From Periplaneta americana (lineage: Eukaryota; Arthropoda; Insecta; Blattodea; Blattidae): a stretch of DNA of 64,000 nucleotides. How positions within the stretch are numbered: the stretch's first letter is position 1; each line of letters opens with the position of its first letter. Shown here in pieces: positions 33,055 to 44,434 of the stretch. The stretch lies in contig NC_091117.1 in the NCBI RefSeq assembly GCF_040183065.1, forward strand, positions 107,686,001-107,750,000, read 5' to 3'. Below the pieces are notes generated by a model, which searched no databases, was not told the origin of the DNA, and saw nothing but the letters and a program-made list of their open reading frames with translations. The position numbers were made by a program, and so were the translations under genes.

Positions 33055-34070
33055 TTAAAATCTTGTCCACATACCATCAGCTTCTATTACAGCTCTAAGT
33101 CGATCCGGCATGAATGTCATGAGATTGTGGAATAAGTTCTGATCCCCGGCTAGATCTTCCCAGGTGTCAACAACTTGATCCCACAATTCGTCTCGATTTC
33201 GAGGGCGTCGGTGGGCATGGGTGGCTATCCTTCTCTTTTTCAATTCGGCCCATAAATTTTCGATGACATTCAAATCAGGTGACTTCGGAGGCCAATTAAT
33301 GATTTCGATCTCGGGTCTCCTTTGAAACCATCTTTGAATGCTTGCGGCATAGTGCACGGGATGGTTACCCTGCTGGAACAGCAATGTTCCTTCGGAAAAA
33401 CGTTCTCGGACGGAAGAAAGGAATATATTTTCCAGAATGTGCTCGTAAGTTCCCGCATTAAACCGGCCATCGATGCGTTCTATAACGCCAGGTCCATCGT
33501 AAGACATCCACTCCCAACACGATATGCTAAAGCGCCCCGATCTTTCACGTCGGTGCACATAGCGCTGATCATGTCGGAGACCATCCTCACGATAGACACG
33601 AACAGGATCTTCGTAATCACTCGAGATGGTTGTTTCGTCGGAGAAAATTACATTTCTCCAATTGAAATCCACTCGATTGGTAGCGAAGGTAAGACGGTTG
33701 ACAGCTTGTGCTTCCCCCAATATTTCCATTTGCGCAGCCCTCCGGCGCCTAATACCGCGGTTCCTCAACCTGCTGATCACAGTCTGTGAACAACGGGGAA
33801 AGTTAGATGCTGCTCTTATTTCGTTAGCAGTCCGAAAGGGGTCCAGTCGAACTGTCTCGAATAAGAGAGCATCCTCTTCCAATGAAGATATCCGCGGACG
33901 CCCAGGAATAGGGCGATTTTCGACCTCCCCTGAATTTTGGTAACGATGAACCCCCTTGCGGCTGTACTTCCAGGAACACCGACCAAACGGCCAGCAGATC
34001 TAGCCCCATATCCAGCCTCAACTAGAGCTATAACTCGCTGTCTCATGTCACGTCGGTTCGTCATTGCGAT
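33055..34070 (-). pseudogene. Tc1-like transposase (element C), nearly full length
   Basis: The N-terminal HTH is read from MTNRRDMRQRVIALVEAGYG through SAGRLVGVPGSTAARG (34065-33950). A frameshift near 33950 moves to the main frame, which contains IRAASNFPRCSQTVISRLRN, DFNWRNVIFSDETTIS (first Asp), GTLLFQQGNHPVHYA (second Asp changed to Gly) and PPKSPDLNVIENLWAELK (Glu). Spacing between positions two and three is 35 residues. The stop follows GMWTRF. With the frameshift and the lost Asp it should be inactive. Confidence 0.9.
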
Positions 34071-34321
34071 GAGAAATGAGGGATGACGATAATACTTTAG
34101 TGTAGACATGACTATTTAACGTGATATAGAATTATTGAAATAAGTGGCATCTTGCACAGTAAGAGTTAATAAATCAATCCTAAATTAAATATTTAAATAA
34201 CAGGATATAACAGGAAGTTCAATTGTTGCGAAACTAATCAAATTAAATCTAATTACATTAAGTGAACAAATCCCAAGTTATGACACCACATTGCTACATC
34301 TAAATTGTAGGTTATTAACAT

Positions 34322-34396
34322 AAGCATTGAATAGGTCCGTGCTTATGCGTTGAACGACAAAACCAAACATCGAAATTTCGAATCTTGCCGAGGAAT
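34322..34396 (+). other. Weak tRNA-like sequence
   Basis: ATAGGTCCGTGCTTATGCG followed by ATTTCGAATCTTGCC resembles degraded A and B boxes, with T5 about 20 bp later. It points away from the right end of element C, unlike the other modules. Confidence 0.25.
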
Positions 34397-34659
34397 ATAA
34401 CTTCTTGCTTTTTATAATGTAAATCAGACTTCTAACTACATTCATATTTCTTACATTATTTATTAATATTTATAGCCAACATTGAATTTTTAAGGAAAAA
34501 ACTTTAGAAATCTCATATGGAATTTGTGATCTGTAGTGACATAAACATAGATTATCTCTCGGAACTTTCCCGTAAAAGTAAATTAAACTCACTCCTTGAA
34601 ACTGGAAACCTTAGTCGCAGAGTCATTTTCCCACCTGCATACAAGCTGAAGTAGCACAG

Positions 34660-35350
34660 CCATTGATAAAAGTTTTGTACACAGAATTAGACTGAATTCC
34701 TATTCGACAGAACCTATAATCAATGGCTTGTCTGAACATGATAAACAAATCCTAAGTGTTTCCAATGTCACTGAACAATTTCAAAATATTAATTTAAAAA
34801 CTAAAAAAGGGTCGTAAATGCTGTATCTAGTGAATATTTACATTTATGTCTACAAAATGAATCTTGGAAAAACGTATATGTTACTCGTACTACTGATGTT
34901 AAGAGTAAATGTATTGTATTTTTCACTTAATTTCAGAATCACTTCAGTGTATGTTCTCCACTCAATGTTGTAAAAAAATTCAAAAGTAAAAACATGTAGA
35001 TAACGCAGGGACTTAAAATCTCATGTATTAAAAAGAAGAATCTATATGTAATGAGTTGCAATGTAATGATCCTCATGTTCTTAAATACTACAAGAAGTAT
35101 AGTGTAATGTATCAAAAATTATGAAAGAGGGAAATAGAATACATTTGAATAGAAAAAAACAAAATTCAGATAATGCAATTAAAGCTATTCGGAATATTAT
35201 TAAAGTTAAACTTGTAGATATCCTAAGAAAGAAAATATTTTTTTCATTAAAACCAGTGATTATAAAGTAGAGGATCCCAAATCTATTGCAAATTCTTTTA
35301 ACGTCTTATAGTATATAGTACAGAAATATTATTGTCAAATTAAACACTCA
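34660..35350 (+). pseudogene. LINE remnant, endonuclease end to RT linker
   Basis: Forward frames with many stops give STEPIINGLSEHDKQIL (the end of an AP-type endonuclease domain as in CR1/Jockey LINEs), then KYYKKYSVMYQKL, NSDNAIKAI.NIIKV and SDYKVEDPKSIANSFN, the linker before reverse transcriptase. The RT core is absent. It lies inside Tc1-like element C. Confidence 0.6.
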
Positions 35351-35528
35351 AGATTTTGCAAAAGATACTGCAATTGGTAACTTAACAGATGCATTTAATG
35401 ATTAGTATTAATATATGTAATTAGTCAATAACTGCAAAAGTGCTTTTTCATTGAATCATAACATGAATAAAATTGAATGCACATTAAATTAAACACTATT
35501 GGAAAACACGTAGATAAAATAGTTCAAA

Positions 35529-35665
35529 TCAACTGAAGGGGTGAGAATGAAATAATCCAAAGCCACACTTTTAAGAAAAATTGTTTTTGTGGGAGTGCAT
35601 TTCTTACACATATGGGGAAGCTACTAATAAAATATTGTAATAATTACTCAACAAATAACATAGCC
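35529..35665. repeat. Unclassified repeat shared with 2722-3170
   Basis: CTGAAGGGGTGAGAATGA and a following block in one orientation match 2725-2760. ACACATATGGGGAAGCTACT matches 3130-3165 inverted. Confidence 0.45.
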
Positions 35666-35915
35666 TAAGGACTATAAACCTTTATAAAAGTGTGTCTGTG
35701 TGGCTTAGGAATATTTCTTAATTTCATTTTAATTGTTAGTTTTTAATATATATGCCTTTACATTGTATGCGTGTATGTATAAATGTATTCCTTAGTTTAA
35801 CGTCTATAATATTATAACTTGTAATTTTGTATTATCTGTGATCATTAACACTTAATCTGAGGACTTTTTAAAACTGTATTTCAACGTTATTTAGCTATTT
35901 CAAAGTTATTTAGAC

Positions 35916-36006
35916 AAAAAAAATCGTTATGTATACTAGGAATCGAACTCGCACTTTTCTACACAACAGGCAGAAGTCTTAGCGTCTGAGCTATTGAAAC
36001 GACACG
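35916..36006 (-). promoter_or_regulatory. tRNA-like module, right side of element C
   Basis: Reverse strand: A box TAGCTCAGACGCTAAG (35978-35993), B box GAGTTCGATTCCT (35938-35950), then T8 (35916-35923). It lies about 290 bp inside the right terminus and points inward, mirroring the left module. Confidence 0.55.
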
Positions 36007-36296
36007 AAAGCTTTCCTTTCTGTGCGGAGTGTTGATCTAGTCATGAATGTCCATTGTCGATTTAACTACGCGATTGATGTATATATTTATTTTTTATTTA
36101 CGTAATATTATCATATTTTTGCAGTTTTTGAAGTAAATTTCGGAACGATGCTAGTAACAAACCAAATAGCCTGAATTTAAGTAACTTAATATTCGTTATC
36201 TTGTGTATCAGTGCTCTGGTCTCTGATCATGCGCAGTGTCTTACATATGAGACTTCGGAATATTCAATTGTCTCATCCTTTTCTAGGGAAACTGTA

Positions 36297-37232
36297 CGTA
36301 ATTTTTATGTTCTTTTTATGTTAATTTATCAAACAAATAAGTATCTAGAGATGTATTAAAGTTACATTATATTACTGAGAACTTTAACGAATGTATACCA
36401 TATTTTGGAACAGAATTATTTACATCTTTCTATACCATATTTTGAAACAGAGGGAGCATATGATTCAGAAGCTTTTACATCGCCCTTAAAATTCATAAAT
36501 TATTTACTGAAACTAGTCATTCATTGTTTTCATCACATAATCGCTCTCAAAATTTCCTTCCTTATAAGCCTTGTTTGACATTTGTAACAGAAATGTGTCT
36601 GGTGGAGCCAAATCTGGAAAGTTATTAACTTCACCTAATATAATGTGATAGTTTCTCTTACACAAACGTAATAAGAGTTTGTAAACAGAACAATAATATG
36701 CTACCTGTAACCATTGTACGAAGTTTCATGGAAATCTGTTACATAGAAAAGTTATTAGTTTTGTCTAAATTCACCCCCTATAATGAGGCAGTTCCTTTTA
36801 CACAAATGTAGTAAGAGTTTGTATATAACACAAATATGTTACCTGTAACTACTCTATAAAGTTTGATGAAAATCTGTTAGATAAGAGAAAAGTTGATAAT
36901 TTATCTAAAATCACTCAATGGTGTAGTTTATTTCATACAAACACAATGAGAGTTTGTATGCAAAACAAATATGCTACCTGTACAAAGTTTCATAAAAATC
37001 TGTTAGATACGAGAGAAGTTATTAATTTTGTCCCGCTAGATTTACGTTTTGGACCACTGTCTGCTGGTTTGATTGATTTTTTGTTCCAGGGCCGAAGTAG
37101 TAAACGCATGTTTCCTCCATAATAACATGCACAGAAATTTTATTTCGTAACTATGAAAACACTGGAATAATTTCATGATAGTATTTTTAATTTTTTCCTA
37201 CTTCTGACAGCATTCAGTACTTCAGAGACTCT
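36297..37232. other. AT-rich sequence with a degenerate tandem repeat
   Basis: Apart from the tandem units at 36621-37035, nothing recognised. Confidence 0.6.
36621..37035 (+). repeat. Degenerate tandem repeat, three units of about 126-141 bp
   Basis: Each unit runs GTTATTAxTTTxxxC, a block with TTACACAAA, AAGAGTTTGTA, ATATGCTACCTGTA, AAGTTTCAT and AATCTGTTA. Unit starts are at 36621, 36751 and 36892, and a fourth start stands at 37018. Confidence 0.8.
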
Positions 37233-37785
37233 ATTTGGGCATTCGATAAGTAATGGCAACAATGCTCTAAAACAGTGCTCCTAGCGGTGACCATTGAAAT
37301 CTTGTACTACGTAATAGAACAGCTATTGTTTCATAACTTTGCAATATTGAAAGTCTCGAAGTCATAATTTGTAAATACAGTGGCTGTTTTCATTTGTAGT
37401 AAACAATACAGCACTTAAGGTACGAACAAAGTTGGTTCATAAAAATCCAAGTTGCAAGAGAAAAATATGGAACTCAGTGCTTTAGGGCATTACAAGAACC
37501 TATGGGAGAGCATTCCTAGCATACGGACTATTGCAAGTTGGGTGGAAGCGAGCATTCGCTTTCAATTAAGAGTTGACATCCGAAGAGCTTTAGATTGATC
37601 AGTGAGAGAGATATCCAGAAATGCAGGTGCAGATGGAGTCCGTCATCTTCCAAGAATTTGGCAACGTATTGTTGACATGGCAGGAGACTACAGTATGTTT
37701 GAAGTATGTAATGTCAAAAGTAACCTAAATAAATGTAGTGTGAAACATTAACTATATTGTCATTACTTTTCGAATGTCCTAGTGT
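37233..37785 (+). mobile_element. Mariner-superfamily deletion derivative
   Basis: Inverted ends GGGCATTCGATAAGTAATGG and GGACATTCGAAAAGTAATGA, near TA dinucleotides. Inside, EQSWFIKIQVAREKYG and CFRALQEPMGE match the N-terminal HTH of insect mariner-like transposases, and shifted frames give SIRTIASWVEA. Then RIWQRIVDMAGDYS matches the extreme C-terminus. The whole catalytic core is deleted. Confidence 0.7.
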
Positions 37786-37847
37786 AATAGAATCATGAGC
37801 CTTCAGACTTGAAACTCTGTCGACAATTCCAAAAATAACATTACTTA

Positions 37848-37975
37848 CTTACTTACTGGCTTTTAAGGAACCCGGAGGTTCACTGCCGTCCTCACATAAG
37901 CCCGCCATTGATCCCTATCCTGAGCAAGATTAATCCAGTCTCTATCATCATATCCCATCTCCCTCAAATCCACCA
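37848..37975 (-). pseudogene. 3' fragment of the RTE-like LINE
   Basis: 128 bp matching the 3' end of 53771-54715, with the ACTTACTTACTTACT tail at 37847-37861. Same orientation as the other two copies. Confidence 0.75.
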
Positions 37976-39622
37976 AAAATAACATTAAAGACTAAAAATA
38001 TTGTTGGTCATCAAACCCGCCATTTGTAGTGAACTAAGGCTTATTATTCATTCCATTTAATGGAAAGCTACAAAATAAAAAAAAAAATACACTTTCAGTA
38101 ACACACGAAAAACAATGTTCATAATCGAAATTAGATTTCGCTGATACACTTAATGACAATCCTGAAAACTAAGTTTTGAGACAGTCTATCCAATGGGGCT
38201 AAGCTGCTTGGTATAAGTCTATGGACGACATGAAAGGTCCGTTTGTAACAAACTTTCGGAAGTGACAATATCTAAGTGTCAAAAGAAATTAATTCTGCTA
38301 ATATAGCCATGCTCGACGGCGATCCAATACGACGCTATGATATGTCTAAGGAAGAATCATTTCATATCTAGTCATTAGGCAACTCTTTCGTTCCTTTGCA
38401 TAGCGGAATGTGAAAAGCTAGGTTGTAATTTTTATTAAAACCGTATTCTTAGTTTTTATCTGTATTTCAATAGTGTAGCTAATTACTATATCTTTCTACA
38501 TAGCTACTAATTACATTATGAACTGGGTGATTTGAAAGAGAATCTAAAAAAGCGTTGCAACCTTTACTCTCGAAAACATTCAGGCATGGTCGGTTTCATT
38601 TTGATGTCATCATAAGAGGTCAAGATTTTCGCTAAAATTTCCTATACATTGTATCATGTTTCACAGGAATTTCCTAGATTATACTTTTCCCAAGGTACTA
38701 GTAACTAGAGCAAAAATGTAACACCTGTTTATTGTGGTGACCAAGCACTAGAACCTCCTCAGGATAATGTTGATTTAAGTGCGGCGAATTTAGAGGCATG
38801 CAGCGTCGTTCTGAAGCGCCATCGTGTATGAGCTTACTAGCAGAATTTGTTTCTTTTGACCTCTTCTTTCACACTCCAGAGTTTTTAAAATACTCATTCG
38901 GACAGACTATAGACAGGTTATATGAAGAACGTAGAACAGCAACAGTAACCTTCTATTAGGCCTATTCCCTGAAATTAACAGTGCGATCGCAAGCAAAGTA
39001 CCGTGGCTTTCAAGGACCATAATATGGTGATGATCATGATGGCCATGATCATGGTCACAGAATATCATATCCCCTTTTTCTCTCCTTGGTGGTGTTCCAC
39101 TTTTATAATATTATAAGTAATAAAACTGTAAGAGTTGAAACAAGGTGGAATGGCCATTGTTTCAATGAAGACACTCTTAATTAGGGACCAGAATTTCAAG
39201 TTTATAAGAAGACCATTTTAAGTTTTTGGAATAGGTGAAATAGTTTTTTTATGTCCAACCTGTGAAAGGGATCGGAAAAACTGCCAGATCGTTAAAAATG
39301 TATCCCTACAGTTATTCTTTGAAAAATTAATATATATTTATTAAGGCACAATGGATCACAAAACTGACCTTTTCAAGAACCAAACTATTTACCAAAATTT
39401 ATAAGATTCGAAATTTATGTTCCTTCCCCTTTAACATTATTTGTAGTTTGAATAAATTATTGTAACAATTAACATTTTATCTAATATAATTTGCCTTAAT
39501 GTAACGACATAGATTTCAGTTTTCAATAGATAAAAGGTACAGTTCGCACACTACTTTTAAATTAAATTTGTTCTAATATGATCAAGAATTATTTTAAAAA
39601 GTAACAAACAAACAAAACGACA
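37976..39622. other. No gene recognised
   Basis: AT-rich. CCATGATCATGG (39043-39054) is a palindrome inside a longer imperfect one. Nothing else identifiable. Confidence 0.5.
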
Positions 39623-40095
39623 TTATTCACTGGTACTGTTCCTGGTTGCAATATATGACCAAATATTTTTCAAGATTCTTGACTGAGAAGTTTTTCTATT
39701 GTCTCTCAAAATACATTTGAAGGACAAAAAGGTTCGTTTGACAGCACATGATGTCATAGGTGCAAATTTCATCGCTGTCACTGTAGCAGGTACCCACGGT
39801 AACTGACAATTGAAGCTTTCCCCCTGGAGAATGGAACACACATTTTTCATTTTTTCAAACTCTGGATTCCTCTGCAACCCTTTCTTCAGTTTTAATGTGA
39901 CGCCTTCACCAACAGGTCCTGGTACTTGTTTCTGTAGAAGCGAGTCAGTGACACCAATTCCATCTTTCAGTTGAAGTATTCAATATATTTTGGAAGATCA
40001 CTGAAATGTGCCTTGAGGAAAGGAACGGAGCCATAGATGTTGTCAATGCAAAGTACAGATTTTGCCTTAGGAATTAAGGCAGCCTCCTTCATGTC
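39623..40095 (-). pseudogene. hAT transposase C-terminal relic
   Basis: The reverse strand gives KEAALIPKAKSVLCIDNIYG, HFSDLPKYIEYF and GLQRNPEFEKM, then FAPMTSCAVKRTFLSFK and ILRDNRK, the dimerisation domain. It parallels the C-terminal half of the transposase at 9252-10972. Stops and a frameshift near 39900. Confidence 0.6.
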
Positions 40096-40422
40096 GAGTG
40101 TTTTCTTTTCTCCCTCCCTCCCTCTCTCTCTCGAAATGAACTGATATTTCTCTCTAAAAAAATCAATATATAACGCAGTAAATACATGATAACGCTTATC
40201 AACAATGCTTTAGGTTTTTAAGGTACTAAGGTCCAATTTAGCTTTTTTTAGGTTCAACATAATTCACACATACGACTTCTACGATCATGATTCGGTAAAG
40301 TATTGAAGAAATTAGGAGTTCAGAAGCAAGGAAAGAAATAGATAAAAACCTACAATTCCGATCCCTACTCATAATGGTATCCGATCGTCATATGCAGTAC
40401 ACTGCATGCCTGTGAGCGTTCA
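40096..40422. other. Spacer with a CT-rich run
   Basis: Pyrimidine-rich CTCCCTCCCTCCCTCTCTCTCTC near 40108-40134. No gene. Confidence 0.6.
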
Positions 40423-40824
40423 TCTTAATATAATATAAAAGTGAATGTGGGTATGTATGTTTATATGTTCTCTATACAAATCTACAGTCTTTGACCGATA
40501 TGTGCCAAAGTTTGGACATTTAACCTTTATAACCAGGAGAAAAACATAGGCTACATTAATATTATGCAAATGGACGTTAAATTAATTTCAAAAATAAAAC
40601 AATTACAAATAAATAAGATCAAACATTCACTTATATTTGTCTTCAACAATTAACTTTTTTTTCTTTAATGTTTCAAATCACATTATATTGTAGGTACATG
40701 TTTATTGTATTCAGGACTCTTGTGGTCATTCAAATTCTTTCAGCTAATGTCTTTAATGAATAAATACAATGAAATGCAATCTTCTACAGTCAATTGTTCT
40801 TTATTATTGCCTGTTGTATTCAAC

Positions 40825-41092
40825 CACGGCCGACTTGATGTGCTCGCTTCGCTTTTCCTTTACTAAACATAATAATACTTATTATTTTCTTATTTATTAT
40901 TTATAAGTGTTATTATTACTCTTTGATCATTTATTTTAATTCATATTGAGTATTTCTTCTGTGGATACCAGAGCTTGGCAGACAGCGCCTCGTGGTGGAA
41001 TTGAGACATTATCCAATTTCAAGTAAATATTACTATTGTCAAGGCCGTATACAAAAAAGCGAAGGGAACATCAAGTCGGCCGTGATTCAACA
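40825..41092. mobile_element. MITE with CACGGCCGACTTGATGT ends
   Basis: CACGGCCGACTTGATGT at 40829 and its reverse complement near 41085, each followed inward by CxCTTCGCTTTT. About 265 bp. A single end also occurs at 944-960. Target duplication not resolved. Confidence 0.65.
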
Positions 41093-41199
41093 TAGACTTT
41101 CACGAGGCGATGGAAATTATAACACGAAATTAAATAACATTGTTGAGACATCATGAAGGCCAAAATCTAGATAATTCATGCAATAACTATCTTTACGCA

Positions 41200-41535
41200 G
41201 TCCAGAACAGTATTTTGAATTTCTCGATGCAGTTATAGATAGTAAACAGGCTGTGTTTTATAACTGAATTCTTAAATTTGGAACCACAAGGATTGATATC
41301 ACATAATTATTGAATCACCAATAGTACTATTGCGAAATATTGACCCACCAAAATCATGCAATGGAACAAGAATTGGTGTGAAAAAAACTAGCTCAAAACG
41401 TAATAGAAGTGACAATATTAACTGTCAAAACGAAATAAGTTGTTCTTATCCCACGTATTCCTATGACACCCACTAACATGCCTTTAGATTTTAAGCAATA
41501 GCAATTTCAGTGCGACTAGCATTTTGTAATGACCA
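41200..41535 (+). pseudogene. Helitron Pif1-type helicase, upstream part
   Basis: Forward frames carry SIDAVIDSKQAVFYN, EFLNLEPQGLISHN, SPIVLLRNIDPPKSCNGTR, NVIEVTILT and LIPRIPMTPTNMPLDFK. They end in FVMT exactly at the Helitron boundary. In intact Helitron helicases this leads into the AMTINKAQGQ motif. Stops and one-base shifts are present. Confidence 0.8.
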
Positions 41536-43220
41536 TCTATACTAATAATAAATCTGTAGCCGAAATTTTTCTGGTAATTTTCGATTTTACAAAAATAATT
41601 GGTCCTAACATATTTAATTAACCACCCTGAAACCGAAAATCGCTTTTTTGAAATTTTTGTTTGTATGTCGGTCTCTCTGTATGTTTGTTACCTTTTCACG
41701 CGATAATGGCTGAACGGATTTCGATGAAAATTGGAATATAAATTAAGTTCGCTGTAACTTAGATTTTAGGCTATATGGCATTCAAAATACTTTATTTAAA
41801 AGGGGGGTTATAAGGGGGCCTGAATTAAATAAGTCGAAATATGTCGCTTATTATTGATTTTTGTGAAAAATGTTACATAACAAAAGTTTCTTTAAAAATA
41901 ATTTCCGATAAGTTTTATTCCTTGAAAAATTTTGATAGGACTTTATTTAATGAGATAAATGAGTTTTAAAATTAAAATAACTGCCATCTAAGGCCGTGTA
42001 ATGAAATTAAAAACAAATGACTTGGTCTATAAGGGGCCTTGGACAGCAACAATCGAAAGCTATGAAAGATAGCCTACAGAGAATGTTTCTGTGTTTGTAT
42101 GAAGTAATATCGGAAGCTAAATTAACCGATTTGTATAATTAATTATTTCACCATTGGAAAGTGTAGTTTCTCTAGAGGGACATAATGCTATAATGTTATT
42201 ACAGTAACTTCTGAGTGAATTGAGGACAGGTAAGATTAAAATAGCTTCTTATGCACAGAAAATTTGATAGGCTATTCTGTATATTCGTTTCCTGTATTTC
42301 TTAAAATAATGTTTATGTACACATTCATTCTAATCTCAGAGAGTGTACTGATTTAGTACGCAGTAATAGTATGTTAGCTTAGTATTCCATTATTTTATAA
42401 TCCAAATTTTAATTATGCTCAATTGAATCCTGTTAAAGTACAGAAAATACATATGCATTAAATGCGATGCAAAAAAAATTGGGTAATGAGCCAAGCAGAT
42501 TATGTTGCGCTGTTTTAAAAGTTGTTCCTCCTGAGATTCAAGAGCCCCCATAACAAATTAAAACTTACTTATCGGAGTACATCCGTTATCAACACACTTT
42601 TTATATATAATATAATATAATATAATATAATATAATATAATATAATATAATATAATATAATATAATATAATATAATATAATATAATATAATATGATATGA
42701 CATGACATGACATGACATGACATGACATGATATGATATGATATGATATGATATGATATGATATAATATCATATAATATAATATAATATAATATAATATAA
42801 TATAATTTAAGTTATTTAAGTTATTTGAAGGTTTCAGAACCATAGTGGGCCAAGCGCCATTTACTGAATAGGTAGAAAACAAGGGTTAAAATTAAGTTAT
42901 TACCATAATTCAATGGAAACATACAGCAAGTAAAATAAAGTATACACATTAAATCTAAATGATGTCAATGTTCATTAAACTATGGTTGCATGTAATAAAA
43001 ATTAAGAAACATGTTAGGAAAGAAATTGTCATTGCACCAAATGAGTGATATCTGGACCAAAATGATCGCATTTTAATTATTTGAATACAATTTAAATTAA
43101 GTAACATATTAAACGATTTATCCTTCTATCAAACACGAATGTTCGCTGGATCAAATGTCCTATTTTAATTACTTTATATTTATTTCTAACGGTTGCAGCG
43201 GAGCGCACGGGTACGGCTAG
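41536..43220 (+). mobile_element. Non-autonomous Helitron inserted in the helicase
   Basis: Starts TCTATACTAATAATAAATC after A (41535), a 5' end I associate with insect Helitrons. It contains ATGGCTGAACGGATTTCGA and ends AGCGCACGGGTACGGCTAG (CTAG 43217-43220) before T (43221). 1685 bp, no frames of its own. It holds a pentanucleotide array (42604-42806). Confidence 0.85.
42604..42806. repeat. Pentanucleotide satellite TATAA / TATGA / CATGA
   Basis: Array of 5-bp units: TATAA, then TATGA, about seven CATGA, about seven TATGA, then TATAA again. Variants are nested symmetrically, with CATGA in the middle. Confidence 0.95.
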
Positions 43221-43362
43221 TATTAAATAAAGCTCAAGGACAGTCGCACAAAGTTGCAGACATTAATTTAAAAACTTCGTGTTTTTCACAATCTGAACTA
43301 TATTTTATACAAAGGAGTGGGAAAAAAATGATTTTACACATATCAAAAAGCAATTCAATGAT
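43221..43362 (+). pseudogene. Helitron Pif1-type helicase, downstream part
   Basis: Starts directly after the younger Helitron and reads LNKAQGQSHKVADINLK, CFSQSELYF and IQRSGKK, the C-terminal helicase motif (NKAQGQ...CFSHGQLYVACSRVGK in intact relatives). Joined across the insertion, the frame continues MT-I-L-NKAQGQ. Confidence 0.8.
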
Positions 43363-44364
43363 ACTTATGTCATGTTGTTAATGTAGTATCTGAATGTATG
43401 TAAGCCGACTGAAAATAACACTATTAATTCTAAAATATACGTCTCTCAGAATATTGTTGTGCATGTCCGAAAATGTGTTACTGCGAAATTCTATCTGTAT
43501 AATTTCGTTGCCAATGTAGTATGTTATGCGTTAAGGAAATACAATCTCTTAATTTCTAAAATATCGGTATACGTCTGTCAGTATATGTTAAAAATGACTT
43601 ATTGCGAGTTTATATTGTATCTGTATTCTGTTTATAAATTAAGAAACAATATAATTAATATGTTCTGAATTTGTGAGATATAATTTCTCAAGACATATAA
43701 AAAAACTGGGTATGATATAAGTAGGCATACAGCAATCAAGGGACAAAAAATCTTACAATATAAATCAAATTATATACATATAAATTTATTCCTTCGTACG
43801 ACCTACAGAGAGAGAAATTTTGGATCACGATGACATCCCAACGGGTTCAGACTGGGAACAAGGGAATTCCCTGTTTATCGTCAGCTGTCTCTAAAATTCA
43901 AGTGAAAGCACACACATAGATATGAAATTACGCGAAATATACAGCTTCAGATTATGTATAGATGTTATAATTATTATATCTTTGCCTCTTTGCAACGTCA
44001 CACTTCTGGTGGGGAGGAAAGGAGACTGCAGAAAAAATGTAATGCTTTTTAATACGCTGACTCCCACGACTAAGATAAGCCATTTGAAATTTAACAGTCA
44101 CTGACCGGTAGATAAAATGTAAGATCTATAGAACATTGACAGAATGCTACACGGGCGTACAGAGACCGAGGAGTATGGTTCTGTTTTGCTGAGCTTCAAG
44201 ACAATACTAATTCATTTATAGTTTGTGTGACTGTAGTCTACATATATTTTCGTTTGGTTTTACATTGTTTATAGATTTATTTTTCTATTATTTCATTACT
44301 GGCGGTGTGGAAGAGAAGGAATAATGGCCTTAACTACACCAGAATAAATAAATAAACAAAGACA

Positions 44365-44369
<5 letters not shown>

Positions 44370-44427
<58 letters not shown>
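44370..44427. repeat. (AT)n microsatellite
   Basis: AT dinucleotide array inside the old Helitron's 3' part. Confidence 0.95.

Positions 44428-44434
<7 letters not shown>

Larger units (their letters stand above)
32496..36294 (-). mobile_element. Tc1-like element C with a LINE remnant inside
   Basis: Left terminus CAGTTACCCTTAAAAAG after TA (32494-32495). The right terminus, inverted CAGTTTCCCTAGAAAAGG, stands before TA (36295-36296). It carries a near-full transposase on the reverse strand, tRNA-like modules near both ends and, between 34.6 and 35.5 kb, a LINE remnant. 3799 bp is long for the superfamily because of that insertion. Subterminal sequence near 32545 (GCGCGGTTCACTCG) is shared with elements A and B, so the families are related. 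Confidence 0.7.

Noticed and set aside
36621..37035. CRISPR-like array
   Set aside because: Units are long, degenerate and without constant repeats and spacers, and the genome is eukaryotic.
42601..42882. Long reverse frame rich in Tyr, Ile, Leu and His
   Set aside because: It is the translated pentanucleotide satellite.
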